Source: Methanobacteriota archaeon (GTDB lineage: Archaea; Halobacteriota; Methanomicrobia; Methanomicrobiales; Methanoculleaceae). From it: a stretch of DNA of 28,158 nt. The position numbers and the translations under genes are program-made. The stretch spans positions 1-28,158 of the forward strand of contig JAEWMO010000025.1 in the NCBI GenBank assembly GCA_023457135.1, given 5' to 3'. Under the pieces are notes generated by a model that saw nothing but the letters and a program-made list of their open reading frames with translations, was not told the DNA's origin and did no database searches. This document shows, in pieces, positions 15,250 through 21,933 of the stretch; within the stretch, counting starts at the first letter, position 1, and each line of letters starts with the position of its first letter.

Positions 15250-17986
15250 GGAGTGCTTCAAGTATCCGGCTCTTCCCGTGCTCGAGCGCCTGCCCTACCC
15301 GGGATGCGTCCGCTCCCGCGCCCTGTGCAAGGGTCGGCTTGCCGCCGCCCTTCCCGCCGAGGACGCTGCAGACCTCGCGCACGATATCAGCGGCGTTCAC
15401 CGCCGGGTTGCCCGACGTCGCCACCACTCTCACGTTCCCGTCACCGGACGCAAGGAGCGCCACGCCGCCCGCGTCCGCGACGGAGGTCGCCAGTGCGACG
15501 AGCTCTTTCTGGGCCGCATCCACCTGCCTGACGACGACCCGGACCCCGTCGACCATCTCGCCGTTGAGGTTCTGCATCTCGAGCTCCACCACCTTCTTCT
15601 GGAGGCGCTCGATCTCTTTCTTCTGGTCCTTCCATTCGCCGAAGAACCGCGTCACCGCTGCCGGCAGGTTGTCGGGCTGGACGCTCACGACGTCGGCCGA
15701 CGTCCGCAGGAGATCCTCCATGCCCTGCATCGCCCGCACGGCGGCGACACCGGCCGCAAAGACCAGCCGCTCGACGCCGTCCTGGATATGCTCGACGCCG
15801 AGGATCTTGATCGGCCCGATCTCGCCGGTCGACCGGACATGCGTTCCCGCGCATGCCTGGACGTCGTTTCCTACCTGGACCGTCCGGATCTCCCGGCCCG
15901 GCGGGACACCGCCCTGGTAGAGGCCGAACCCGTACTTCTGCTCGGCCTTCGTCCGCTCCTCGATCTTGATGCAGACATGGGAATCGGCCATGACCAGCCG
16001 GTTCGCCTCGACCTCGATCTGCTTGAGTTCGTCGGGCGTGATATGCTTGTAATGGCGAATGTCCAGGCGGGACGTCTCGCTTCCCTTCTGGGCGCCGGCC
16101 TGGTGGATGTGGGCGCCGAGCACCTTTGTCGCGGCGTGCAGGAGAACGTGGGTCGCCGTGTGGTGGCGCATCAGCGAGAGCCGGCGCTCCTCGTCCACCA
16201 TGCCCTTCACGCGGTCGCCGCGCTTCAGGGAGCTTCCGGTGACCCGGTGGAGGATCACCTCGCCGATCTTCGTCGCCTCCTCCACCCGCACCATGTGGTC
16301 GGCCGCCACCAGGGTCCCGGTATCGGACGGCTGGCCGCCGCCCTCGGGGTAGAAGAGCGTCTGGTCCAGGACAACCATCCCGTCGAAGTAGTCGAGGACC
16401 ATCGCCTCGAACTCGATCTCGCACGGCAGTTCGTAGTAGAGCTTCTTCGTCGGGGGCAGGGTCTTTGCCCGCTCGCGGTAAGGAGCGAGCGGGTCCTGTC
16501 CCTCCGCCTCTTTCTGCGCCTCGGAGTGGATATCGGCGATCAGCGAGTAGAAGTTGTCGGGGATCTCCACCACGGCGCCCTCGGCGGCGGCGACATCCTT
16601 GATCATCTCAGGCGGGATGCCGTGTGAGTCGTAGAGGGTGATGACCTCTTCGAGGGGGACGCGGGCGCTCTTCGCCTTGTAGTTCCGGGCAATCTTCTGG
16701 ACGATCCGGGTCCCGCGTTCAAGCGTGCTCGCGTAGCGTACCTTCTCGTTCTCCACGATCTCCCTGACCACGTCCACGTCCTGTCCGAAGTTCGCGACTC
16801 CCACGGACTGCATCTGGGCTTCCACCAGGTCGGCGAGATCCTCGTCCATCGAGAGGTCGTTCATCATCCGGAGTGTCCGGCGCAGCACGAGCCGGGCGAG
16901 GTAGCCTTCGCGGACGTTCGAGGGGACGATGCAGTCGCCGAGCATGTAGGCGAGGCACCGGGTGTGGTCCGCGATCGCGTAGACCTTCTCGATCGGGACG
17001 ACGATCCGTTCAAGCCGGTCCACCGGGACGTCGATGGTCTCGGCGACCTTCCTCCGCAGGTTGTAGAGGTTCGTCCCGGAGATATCCATCACGCCGGCGC
17101 ATCGGGCGCTGAGGCCCATGATCTTCGTGAACTCCGGGTTGTCGAGGAGGTTCTCGAGGTCGGCCGACCGCATCAGCCGGCTCACCATCTCCGGGAAGAC
17201 CGCGTCGTAGATCGTCGGGGAACCCTTCGAAGCCCAGACGAACCGCTCAAGACCGTAGCCCGTATCGACGATGTTCAGCCGCATCGGGTAGTAAGTTACC
17301 CCGTTGACGTCGACGGGCGGTTTGTCGGTCTTCTGCCGGCCGAGGTTCATGAAGACCAGCGTCGCGACCTCTAGGCCGCCGATGAGCACCTCAACAGAGG
17401 CTCCGGCGTTCCCGCCGCCGTACCAGGGGTGCTCTTTGTAGGTGACCCGCGAGAGGTCGCCCCCGATCGACGCGATGAACTCGTCGCAGAGGGAGACCGT
17501 CTCGTTCTTCCAGTAAATCTGCTCTTCGGGAGTGTTGAAGGCGTGGTGCGCCATCATCTCAAAGAGCGTCAGGTGACGCCCTGACCTGCCGACCGAATCG
17601 AGGTCGTTTAAGCGGATGCAGGGCTGGGATATGGTCAGCGGGTTTGCCGGCGGGGGAACCACCCCGCTCGTGACGAAGGGCTGGAAGTCGGCGATGGATG
17701 CTATCGTAAGATAGATATCGTCTCTCCACCGGGCGGCTACGGGGTATCGTTCGAGGCGTGTATGGCCGTGCCGCTCAAAGAACGAGAGGAACGCCTCCCG
17801 CATCTCATCGACGGTATGAGGCTTGAAGACCGGATTGCCGATGAAGTTATACGTCACACACGGAGCGTCGCCGCAGAGTTCCTGTTCGGGGTCACGGGTC
17901 CAGAAGGCCGCCCCGCAGCTCTTGCAGACTTTCCGCTCAAACCCCTGGGTTCTGAAATAGTCGAGCGTATATTCTTCCTCGAGCAT
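15242..17986 (-). CDS. alaS: Alanyl-tRNA synthetase, archaeal type
   Basis: This 914-aa enzyme charges tRNA-Ala in the cytosol. The N-terminus has the archaeal-specific zinc-type segment CKSCGAAFWTRD with a later CGDAPC, followed by the class II catalytic core (ERYPVAARWRDDIYLTIASI near 79-98, and YGGGNAGASVEVLIGGLE). The editing domain carries HTATH (His609, His613) and CAGTH (Cys712, His716), the four zinc ligands that clear mischarged Ser and Gly. The C-terminal DHHA1-like domain, with a coiled coil near 785-800, ends GAGADASRVG. It is full length and intact. A TATA-like patch lies at 18023-18029, and no Shine-Dalgarno is seen. The downstream wHTH gene overlaps its stop. Confidence 0.97.
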   Translation of the reverse strand: MLEEEYTLDYFRTQGFERKVCKSCGAAFWTRDPEQELCGDAPCVTYNFIGNPVFKPHTVDEMREAFLSFFERHGHTRLERYPVAARWRDDIYLTIASIADFQPFVTSGVVPPPANPLTISQPCIRLNDLDSVGRSGRHLTLFEMMAHHAFNTPEEQIYWKNETVSLCDEFIASIGGDLSRVTYKEHPWYGGGNAGASVEVLIGGLEVATLVFMNLGRQKTDKPPVDVNGVTYYPMRLNIVDTGYGLERFVWASKGSPTIYDAVFPEMVSRLMRSADLENLLDNPEFTKIMGLSARCAGVMDISGTNLYNLRRKVAETIDVPVDRLERIVVPIEKVYAIADHTRCLAYMLGDCIVPSNVREGYLARLVLRRTLRMMNDLSMDEDLADLVEAQMQSVGVANFGQDVDVVREIVENEKVRYASTLERGTRIVQKIARNYKAKSARVPLEEVITLYDSHGIPPEMIKDVAAAEGAVVEIPDNFYSLIADIHSEAQKEAEGQDPLAPYRERAKTLPPTKKLYYELPCEIEFEAMVLDYFDGMVVLDQTLFYPEGGGQPSDTGTLVAADHMVRVEEATKIGEVILHRVTGSSLKRGDRVKGMVDEERRLSLMRHHTATHVLLHAATKVLGAHIHQAGAQKGSETSRLDIRHYKHITPDELKQIEVEANRLVMADSHVCIKIEERTKAEQKYGFGLYQGGVPPGREIRTVQVGNDVQACAGTHVRSTGEIGPIKILGVEHIQDGVERLVFAAGVAAVRAMQGMEDLLRTSADVVSVQPDNLPAAVTRFFGEWKDQKKEIERLQKKVVELEMQNLNGEMVDGVRVVVRQVDAAQKELVALATSVADAGGVALLASGDGNVRVVATSGNPAVNAADIVREVCSVLGGKGGGKPTLAQGAGADASRVGQALEHGKSRILEALHG

Positions 17987-18019
17987 TGAAAATCACGCAG
18001 CATAATTCTGTATGATTGG

Positions 18020-18032
18020 GAGCGATATAGTT
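18020..18032 (-). promoter_or_regulatory. Predicted alaS TATA box
   Basis: The minus-strand sequence aactatatcgc lies about 38 bases upstream of the alaS ATG, giving a predicted transcript start near 18000. The 130-base gap between alaS and the integrase must also contain the left junction of the mobile element. I could not identify a tRNA gene or an att core here. Confidence 0.4.
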
Positions 18033-18116
18033 GTTTGTGCGAATTCTTCAGGGCTTCCAGGTAACAGTAGGACGTAGAGTGTCAGGTTTTTATAGTCCGG
18101 CAACCCTGTAAGGCTG

Positions 18117-19295
18117 ATGACGGAACCATTCCACTACTTCCCCTATAAGCACCTCGTCGCAAAATATCTTGCGAACGGCGGCGATCCGGAGAACACCAAT
18201 CTCATCAGAGAATACCTTGCGGAACTCTCTGGCACCCGGGGGCTCTCCGAGTCCACCCGCGACGCGCTCACCTGCCGGCTCCTCGCGTGGTTGGAGTATC
18301 TGCCGGACGGATTCCGGGCCGCGAGCGCCGGCGACCTCTACACTGCGATCAGCGAGGCGCGGGACGAGTGGGCGCACAACACGCACTGCACGCGCGCCGC
18401 GAACCTCAAGGCATTTTATCTCTGGCTCGTGGAGAACGAATACTCAAAGATCCCGGCGGCGAAGATCAACCGCATCCAGCCGCCGAAACCAACTCTGATC
18501 AACAAAGGGTCCGACGACCTCTATACTCCCGACGAGATCAAGCAGCTCATCGCGGCGGGCAGGTCGTCGCGGGACCGGGCGCTGATCGCAACCCTCTACG
18601 AGTCCGGGCTCCGGTCATATGAACTCGGCCGCCTGACATGGGGCGCGGTCGCCCTCGACGAGCGCGGGGCGGTCATCAGCCTCGACGCCGCCAACAGCCG
18701 CAAGGGGAGCCGGGCACGGTATATCCGGCTTGTCATGGCGCGGGAGTATGTCGCCGCCTGGAAACGGGATTATCCGGGCACCCCGGACGGGAGTGCCCTT
18801 GTGTTCGTCTCGAAGGACCATAAGCCGCTCTCCTACACGACGCTCCGGGCGATCGTCCGCCGGAACATCGCGCGGGCCGGCCTCACCAAGACCGGCGGGC
18901 TCCACCTCTTCCGGCACTCCCGGATCACGCACCTGCTCCAACAAGGGGTCCCGGAAAGCGTGGTCAAAATGATGATGTGGGGCTCGATCTCGTCGCAGAT
19001 GCTCTCGGCCTACGCGCACCTCGTGAACACTGATACCGACCGCGAGATCCTGCGGATCTCCGGCATCGAGGACCCCGGAGCCAAGCCCGCGCCGCGCCTC
19101 TCTCCGACCCAATGCCCGCAATGCGCCACAATCTGCGGGCCGACGACGAGATTCTGCCCGGAATGCGGGCACGGGCTGACGGACGGGGCGATCACCGACA
19201 TGGCCGCCGCACTCGCACTGATCCGGGAGAACGACCCCGAAATCAGGGAGTTTCTCGAACTCGGCCGGAAAATCAAGGAGAGATATCAGAAATAA
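18117..19295 (+). CDS. int: Tyrosine recombinase (integrase) with C-terminal zinc ribbon
   Basis: This 392-aa site-specific recombinase has an N-terminal SAM-like core-binding domain (about 15-120) and a catalytic domain (about 135-310). Visible catalytic residues are Arg166 in ESGLRSYELG, Lys196 in NSRKGSR, His263 and Arg266 in LHLFRHSR, and the nucleophile Tyr299 in MLSAYAHL; Trp288 lies at the sixth position. A zinc ribbon with Cys333, 336, 347 and 350 (CPQC and CPEC) and a short helix follow, an addition seen in some archaeal integrases. The same module ends the protein at 19491. The TATA-like tttttatag at 18087-18095 lies 22-30 bases before the ATG, so the message is probably leaderless. 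Confidence 0.94.
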   Translation: MTEPFHYFPYKHLVAKYLANGGDPENTNLIREYLAELSGTRGLSESTRDALTCRLLAWLEYLPDGFRAASAGDLYTAISEARDEWAHNTHCTRAANLKAFYLWLVENEYSKIPAAKINRIQPPKPTLINKGSDDLYTPDEIKQLIAAGRSSRDRALIATLYESGLRSYELGRLTWGAVALDERGAVISLDAANSRKGSRARYIRLVMAREYVAAWKRDYPGTPDGSALVFVSKDHKPLSYTTLRAIVRRNIARAGLTKTGGLHLFRHSRITHLLQQGVPESVVKMMMWGSISSQMLSAYAHLVNTDTDREILRISGIEDPGAKPAPRLSPTQCPQCATICGPTTRFCPECGHGLTDGAITDMAAALALIRENDPEIREFLELGRKIKERYQK

Positions 19296-19335
19296 TTACT
19301 TTCGCGGCGCGCACCGGATAGGTATTTATATTAAG

Positions 19336-19354
19336 ATAATGTAGATTACATTAT
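19336..19354. promoter_or_regulatory. 19-bp palindromic operator ATAATGTA-GAT-TACATTAT
   Basis: Perfect 8-bp arms surround a 3-base spacer. The site ends inside the ATG of the small gene at 19353 and begins 4 bases after a TATA box (19324-19332). A bound dimer would cover the predicted transcription start. The same core recurs at 19855-19871. Confidence 0.7.
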
Positions 19355-19490
19355 GGCTCTCATCCCTACACAGAAGGTCTTGATTTCGCGAGCCGTCTAC
19401 GACGCGATGGAAAAGCAGCACCCGATTGAACACACTGGATGGACGAACTGGATACGAGAGGGAAAAGCGGAGATTGTCGAAGATTCCTAA
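19353..19490 (+). CDS. 45-aa possible ribbon-helix-helix protein
   Basis: A short protein that reads as a strand (QKVLIS, 7-12) followed by two helices (RAVYDAMEKQHP and GWTNWIREGKAEIVE). This is the order expected for a minimal ribbon-helix-helix DNA-binding dimer, but the match is weak and no family is recognised. The start is set by a TATA box 21-29 bases upstream (leaderless) and by the palindromic operator that ends in the ATG, which suggests self-repression. The stop abuts the convergent gene ending at 19491. Confidence 0.55.
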   Translation: MALIPTQKVLISRAVYDAMEKQHPIEHTGWTNWIREGKAEIVEDS

Positions 19491-19784
19491 TTATTCCAGT
19501 TCATTCACCCCCCCCTTCATCCGATCCACTGCGCACTGCATCGCCGCCGCATCCTCTTCAGTGAGGGGCCTGCCGCAGTTATGGCAGAACCGCATCCGGG
19601 CCGCCACGATCGCATTGCATCCGGGGCACGGGAACAAGGTCTCCCGCTTCACATAGTCGTCGCACGCCTGTTCGATCGCTCTTGCGCGCCTGAGCCCTTT
19701 GCGTTCTGCGATATCGTCCAACGCCCGCACTAATTTTGCAGGGACGTAGGCGCAAATCTGCACCGTCTGATTTACCTCAGCCAT
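19491..19784 (-). CDS. Ribbon-helix-helix regulator with zinc ribbon
   Basis: A 97-aa protein. Residues 6-47 form a CopG-like ribbon-helix-helix (strand TVQICAYVP, helix AKLVRALDDIAERKG, helix RARAIEQACDDYVKR). A zinc ribbon follows with CPGC and CHNC (near Cys53, 56, 67 and 70) and a helix. The C-terminal part resembles the tail of the integrase (RFCxxCG, then LT and an Ala-rich helix). The likely role is a DNA-binding repressor. Its own TATA-like sequence (aactatatc on plus, 19807-19815) lies about 27 bases upstream of the ATG and under the 10-bp repeat pairs, so autoregulation and control of the divergent leader at 19874 are plausible. Confidence 0.8.
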   Translation of the reverse strand: MAEVNQTVQICAYVPAKLVRALDDIAERKGLRRARAIEQACDDYVKRETLFPCPGCNAIVAARMRFCHNCGRPLTEEDAAAMQCAVDRMKGGVNELE

Positions 19785-19800
19785 TGTAGTTCTTAGTATA

Positions 19801-19871
19801 CATCAAACTATATCAAAGTAATGCAGGATAATGCAGGCTAAGTTTAATATAGTTTAATGTAAAATACATTA
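19801..19871 (+). promoter_or_regulatory. Promoter with phased 10-bp repeat pairs and palindromic operator
   Basis: Three successive pairs of 10-bp direct repeats fill 19801-19860: atcaaa twice, atgcagg twice, agtttaat twice, each copy exactly one helical turn from its partner. The TATA box (tttaatata, 19843-19851) is inside the third pair. The palindrome TAATGTA-AAA-TACATTA (19855-19871) lies between the TATA box and the predicted start near 19872. The arrangement fits co-operative binding of ribbon-helix-helix dimers on one face of the helix, controlling both the leader and the divergent gene at 19784. Confidence 0.7.
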
Positions 19872-19873
19872 GT

Positions 19874-19899
19874 GAGGGATGCGTGAGCATCTCTCCCTC
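19874..19899 (+). other. Hairpin 0 at the predicted 5' end of the leader
   Basis: GAGGGATGC pairs with GCAT and CCCTC across a GTGA loop, with a 4-base bulge on the 3' side. It begins two bases after the predicted transcription start and ends two bases before array 1. Confidence 0.55.
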
Positions 19900-19901
19900 G
19901 C

Positions 19902-19961
19902 GGCCGGGCACGGCAAGGCGAGGCCAGGCGGGGCACGGCGTGGCAGGGTAAGGTAAGGGCG
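19902..19961 (+). repeat. GGYNN pentamer array 1, 12 units
   Basis: GG recurs every 5 bases without a slip for 60 bases (12 of 12 units). The third base is C or T in 11 units, and the last two bases vary freely. The first units read GGCCG GGCAC GGCAA. The last unit overlaps the first base of the hairpin 1 stem. Confidence 0.9.
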
Positions 19962-19990
19962 CCGCACATGGGGTCAGACCTTTGTGCGGC
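19961..19990 (+). other. Hairpin 1 with GGGGTCAGACC loop
   Basis: A perfect 7-bp stem GCCGCAC/GTGCGGC encloses a 16-base loop containing GGGGTCAGACC (19970-19980). The loop word is itself nearly palindromic (GGTC-A-GACC). Confidence 0.75.
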
Positions 19991-19998
19991 AATCCCGT

Positions 19999-20053
19999 GG
20001 CATGGCAAGGTCTGATATAGTATGGCTGGGCGGGGCCAGGCAAGGCAAGGGAT
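19999..20053 (+). repeat. GGYNN pentamer array 2, 11 units
   Basis: Eleven units in strict 5-base register. GG is present in 9; the two that deviate (20014 and 20019) lie at or beside the 3' end of the segment able to pair back with the hairpin 1 loop. The last unit runs into the hairpin 2 stem. Confidence 0.85.
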
Positions 20054-20081
20054 CTGATTCTGGGGTCAAACCCGGATCAGA
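20053..20081 (+). other. Hairpin 2 with GGGGTCAAACC loop
   Basis: TCTGATTC pairs with GGATCAGA (8 bp with one G-T pair) around a 13-base loop with GGGGTCAAACC. The inner GGGT/ACCC can extend the stem. Confidence 0.7.
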
Positions 20082-20118
20082 CATTCGCCGATGATCCGAA
20101 AGGGGAGGCAAAACTCGC

Positions 20119-20198
20119 GGCATGGCGGGGTTTGGTGAGGTTCGGCTTGGCGGGGCGGGGTGAGGCCCGGTGAGGCCCGGTTAAGTAAGGCAAGGCGT
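20119..20198 (+). repeat. GGYNN pentamer array 3, 16 units
   Basis: Sixteen units in strict 5-base register. GG is present in 15, and the third base is a pyrimidine in all 16. It includes a 10-base direct doublet (GGTGA GGCCC twice). It ends inside the first bases of the hairpin 3 stem. Confidence 0.9.
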
Positions 20199-20228
20199 CC
20201 GGTGTCGGGGTCAGACCCGCCGCCGGAC
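20197..20228 (+). other. Hairpin 3 with GGGGTCAGACC loop
   Basis: GTCCGGTG pairs with CGCCGGAC (8 bp, one G-T pair) around a 16-base loop containing GGGGTCAGACC (20207-20217). It ends 45 bases before the ATG of the gene at 20274. Confidence 0.75.
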
Positions 20229-20273
20229 ATTTCAGAGTATCGCAGTTGAACACACAACACACGAGGCAACAAC

Positions 20274-20843
20274 ATGGAAACGATTAAGTTCAAAATCACG
20301 GGCACACGCCCGCTGTTAATGCACGCGGACACCCTCGCGGATCCGCTGAACCCTCTCACGAAACCCCACGGGGAACTGACCTCCAAGCGCAAGAAGACCG
20401 ACGAGGATCACGAGGCCATCGCCCGAAGCGAGTGGCGCGCCAGCCTCTACTACGACAACGAGGCCGGCCCGTACATCCCCGGCGTGAACATCGAGGCGTC
20501 GATTATCGCAGGCGCAAAGCTCTCGAAGCTCGGCGCGCAGATCAAGCGGAGCGTCGAAGTCATGGACGATAAATGCACGCTGGAGTACCCCGGCCCGAGA
20601 GCTGTTGAGAAACTGTGGGCGAGCGGGTTCTACGATGCCCGGGGCGTGAAGGTTCAGTCCGCTCGCCTGATGCGCTACCGGCCGCTCTTCCGGCAGTGGG
20701 CGCTGACGTTCACTCTCATGTATGATCCGGAAAGCATCAACCGCGATCAGGTCATCAAGTGCGTCCGTGACGCCGGCGACTACTGCGGGATCGGGGACTA
20801 CAGGCCGAAGTTCGGGCGATTCCACGCCGAGGTGAGCGCATGA
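20274..20843 (+). CDS. Conserved phage-type protein, possibly nucleic-acid binding
   Basis: This 189-aa protein is the first gene of the recombination cluster. It starts METIKFKITGTRPLLMHAD, has a charged middle (KRKKTDEDHEAIARSEW at 39-55) and ends with CGIGDYRPKFGRFHAEV. The Gly-rich GIGDYRPKFGRF segment after two strand-helix units recalls the G-rich loop of RAMP/Cas7-like RNA-binding folds, but this is a visual impression only. Homologs beside RecT-type genes in phages have no settled function that I can name. GAGG lies 7 bases before the ATG. It overlaps the next gene by ATGA. It is the gene controlled by the long structured leader. Confidence 0.7.
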   Translation: METIKFKITGTRPLLMHADTLADPLNPLTKPHGELTSKRKKTDEDHEAIARSEWRASLYYDNEAGPYIPGVNIEASIIAGAKLSKLGAQIKRSVEVMDDKCTLEYPGPRAVEKLWASGFYDARGVKVQSARLMRYRPLFRQWALTFTLMYDPESINRDQVIKCVRDAGDYCGIGDYRPKFGRFHAEVSA

Positions 20844-21337
20844 CCTCCGAGACGATGCCGGTTCCGGGCGAGAGTGCGGAAACCTCTCTCGAATGGAGCG
20901 TGAAGGATGCCGTCGAGCTCTTTTTCAAGGACGGGAAACGCGACGGCGACCTTTTGAGCCATGACTGGATTCTGTTCGCGCTGGACCTGCGCCCCCCGGA
21001 AACCCGGGAAGAGCAGTTCGAGTTGCTGGAGCGTATGGATGCCTTCCGCACTGCGCTGTTGAGGGAGCACTGCATTGCACTCCAGAACGTTCGCGGCGAA
21101 GGATACCGCATCATACCCCCGGGCGAGCAGGCAGAGTATGCTGCACGGCTGGCAGAATCCTACTTCAAGAAGGGGGCACAGAAGGGCAGCGACCATCTCA
21201 GATACACTCGGCGCGATCAACTGACTCATACTGAAGCCCGGAGACACACGGACTGTGAGGTAAAAATGGCCGCGTTATCCGGGATGGTGAACAAAGGCGC
21301 GCGCGACATATTCGGCCTGTTTGCCGCGAGCAAATAA
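20840..21337 (+). CDS. Phage-type hypothetical protein
   Basis: A 165-aa protein coupled to the previous gene by an ATGA overlap. It is mostly helical, with DLLSHDWILFALDLRPPET near 34-52, then RMDAFRTALLREHCIALQNV and the distinctive GEGYRIIPPGEQAEYAA near 89-105. The C-terminal half is basic. The GYRIIPPxEQ pattern is familiar from phage early-region proteins of unknown function. No enzymatic motif is visible. It ends 138 bases before the next promoter. Confidence 0.7.
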   Translation: MTSETMPVPGESAETSLEWSVKDAVELFFKDGKRDGDLLSHDWILFALDLRPPETREEQFELLERMDAFRTALLREHCIALQNVRGEGYRIIPPGEQAEYAARLAESYFKKGAQKGSDHLRYTRRDQLTHTEARRHTDCEVKMAALSGMVNKGARDIFGLFAASK

Positions 21338-21416
21338 GCTCCGTTCTCACTACTGCACGTTCCTCCAATATCCTCTCCAGACCCTCTTTTTCTCCCCGCT
21401 TGCCGGTAAATTATTC

Positions 21417-21446
21417 TAATGTAAACTAATGTAAAGTATATATATT
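21417..21446 (+). promoter_or_regulatory. Promoter with a 10-bp operator doublet
   Basis: TAATGTAAA occurs twice, exactly 10 bases apart (21417 and 21427), directly before a TATA box (agtatatatatt, 21435-21446). The half-site AATGTA is that of the palindromes at 19336 and 19855. A further TACATC half-site lies at 21449-21454. It probably drives the operon starting at 21476. Confidence 0.7.
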
Positions 21447-21475
21447 CCTACATCAAATTACTGTATGTGAGGCAA

Positions 21476-21640
21476 ATGGAAGAGACTCAAGAAACCCGCA
21501 AGGTCGCCCAGGCCGTTCTGACCGGCGACCTCGCAGAAGCATTCACGACTGCCGCCTCCACCGCCGGGATCAGTGAGGCGGACCTCGTAAGACAGGCCCT
21601 CCGAGCATACCTCGGCAAGGAGTGTGTAAAGTTATGTTAG
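21476..21640 (+). CDS. 54-aa ribbon-helix-helix-like protein
   Basis: A small protein with a strand RKVAQAVLTGDL (8-19), a helix AEAFTTAASTAG and a helix ISEADLVRQALRAYLGK, matching the spacing of CopG-like ribbon-helix-helix repressors. It is the first gene behind the doublet promoter, as expected for an autoregulated repressor of the following operon. GTGAGG lies just before the ATG. Its last codons overlap the start of the next gene (ATGTTAG). Confidence 0.65.
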   Translation: MEETQETRKVAQAVLTGDLAEAFTTAASTAGISEADLVRQALRAYLGKECVKLC

Positions 21641-21933
21641 AACAGACGAACTACGCCGGCCCCTGCACCCTCACCCGCAAGACTGAGGCGGGCACCGGCA
21701 ACCTGAGTATCGCTTTTAACAGCATAATTGTTTCGGCTAATGAGCACGCCGACCGCGAGGCGGGACTGCCCGGCCGCGTGGACCGCTCGTGCTGCTCCTG
21801 CGGCAACGGCCACAACCGGCACACCGTGACCCGACGAGGTCCTGAGATCATGACTGCCTGCACCTGCGGCACCCTCGGCCCGGACATGGACGCGGAGACC
21901 TGCGAGCACTACTGCGGGAGGCGAGGGGAATGA
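21634..21933 (+). CDS. Cys-rich small protein
   Basis: A 99-aa protein whose C-terminal half carries CCSCGNGH, CTCG and CEHYCG clusters, likely zinc ligands. The N-terminal part has a Thr/Asn-rich strand-like segment. The function is unknown. ATG 21634 overlaps the previous stop by 7 bases; a GTG four codons earlier is less likely. It is coupled to the next gene by ATGA. Confidence 0.65.
   Translation: MLEQTNYAGPCTLTRKTEAGTGNLSIAFNSIIVSANEHADREAGLPGRVDRSCCSCGNGHNRHTVTRRGPEIMTACTCGTLGPDMDAETCEHYCGRRGE

Larger units (their letters stand above)
19874..20228 (+). ncRNA. Structured leader with pentamer arrays and four hairpins
   Basis: From the predicted start near 19872 to the ATG at 20274 there is about 400 bases of non-coding sequence. 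The order is: hairpin 0, a 12-unit GGYNN array, hairpin 1, an 11-unit array, hairpin 2, a spacer, a 16-unit array, hairpin 3, then a 45-base stretch ending with GAGG before the ATG. Arrays join directly onto the following hairpin stems. I interpret this as a 5' leader RNA, possibly an attenuator or a separate small RNA. A DNA-level role (origin, iterons) is also possible. Confidence 0.55.

Noticed and set aside
17987..18116. tRNA gene as integration target
   Set aside because: No cloverleaf can be drawn in the gap between alaS and the integrase; the att core could not be located without the right end.
19902..20228. CRISPR array
   Set aside because: The hairpins are only three, unevenly spaced, with different stems, and the arrays between are low-complexity 5-nt repeats, not unique spacers.
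19813..20392. Minus-strand open frames through the pentamer region
   Set aside because: They translate into Pro/Ala/Cys-rich repeat sense only because the GC-rich repeats lack stops; no ribosome site and no family.
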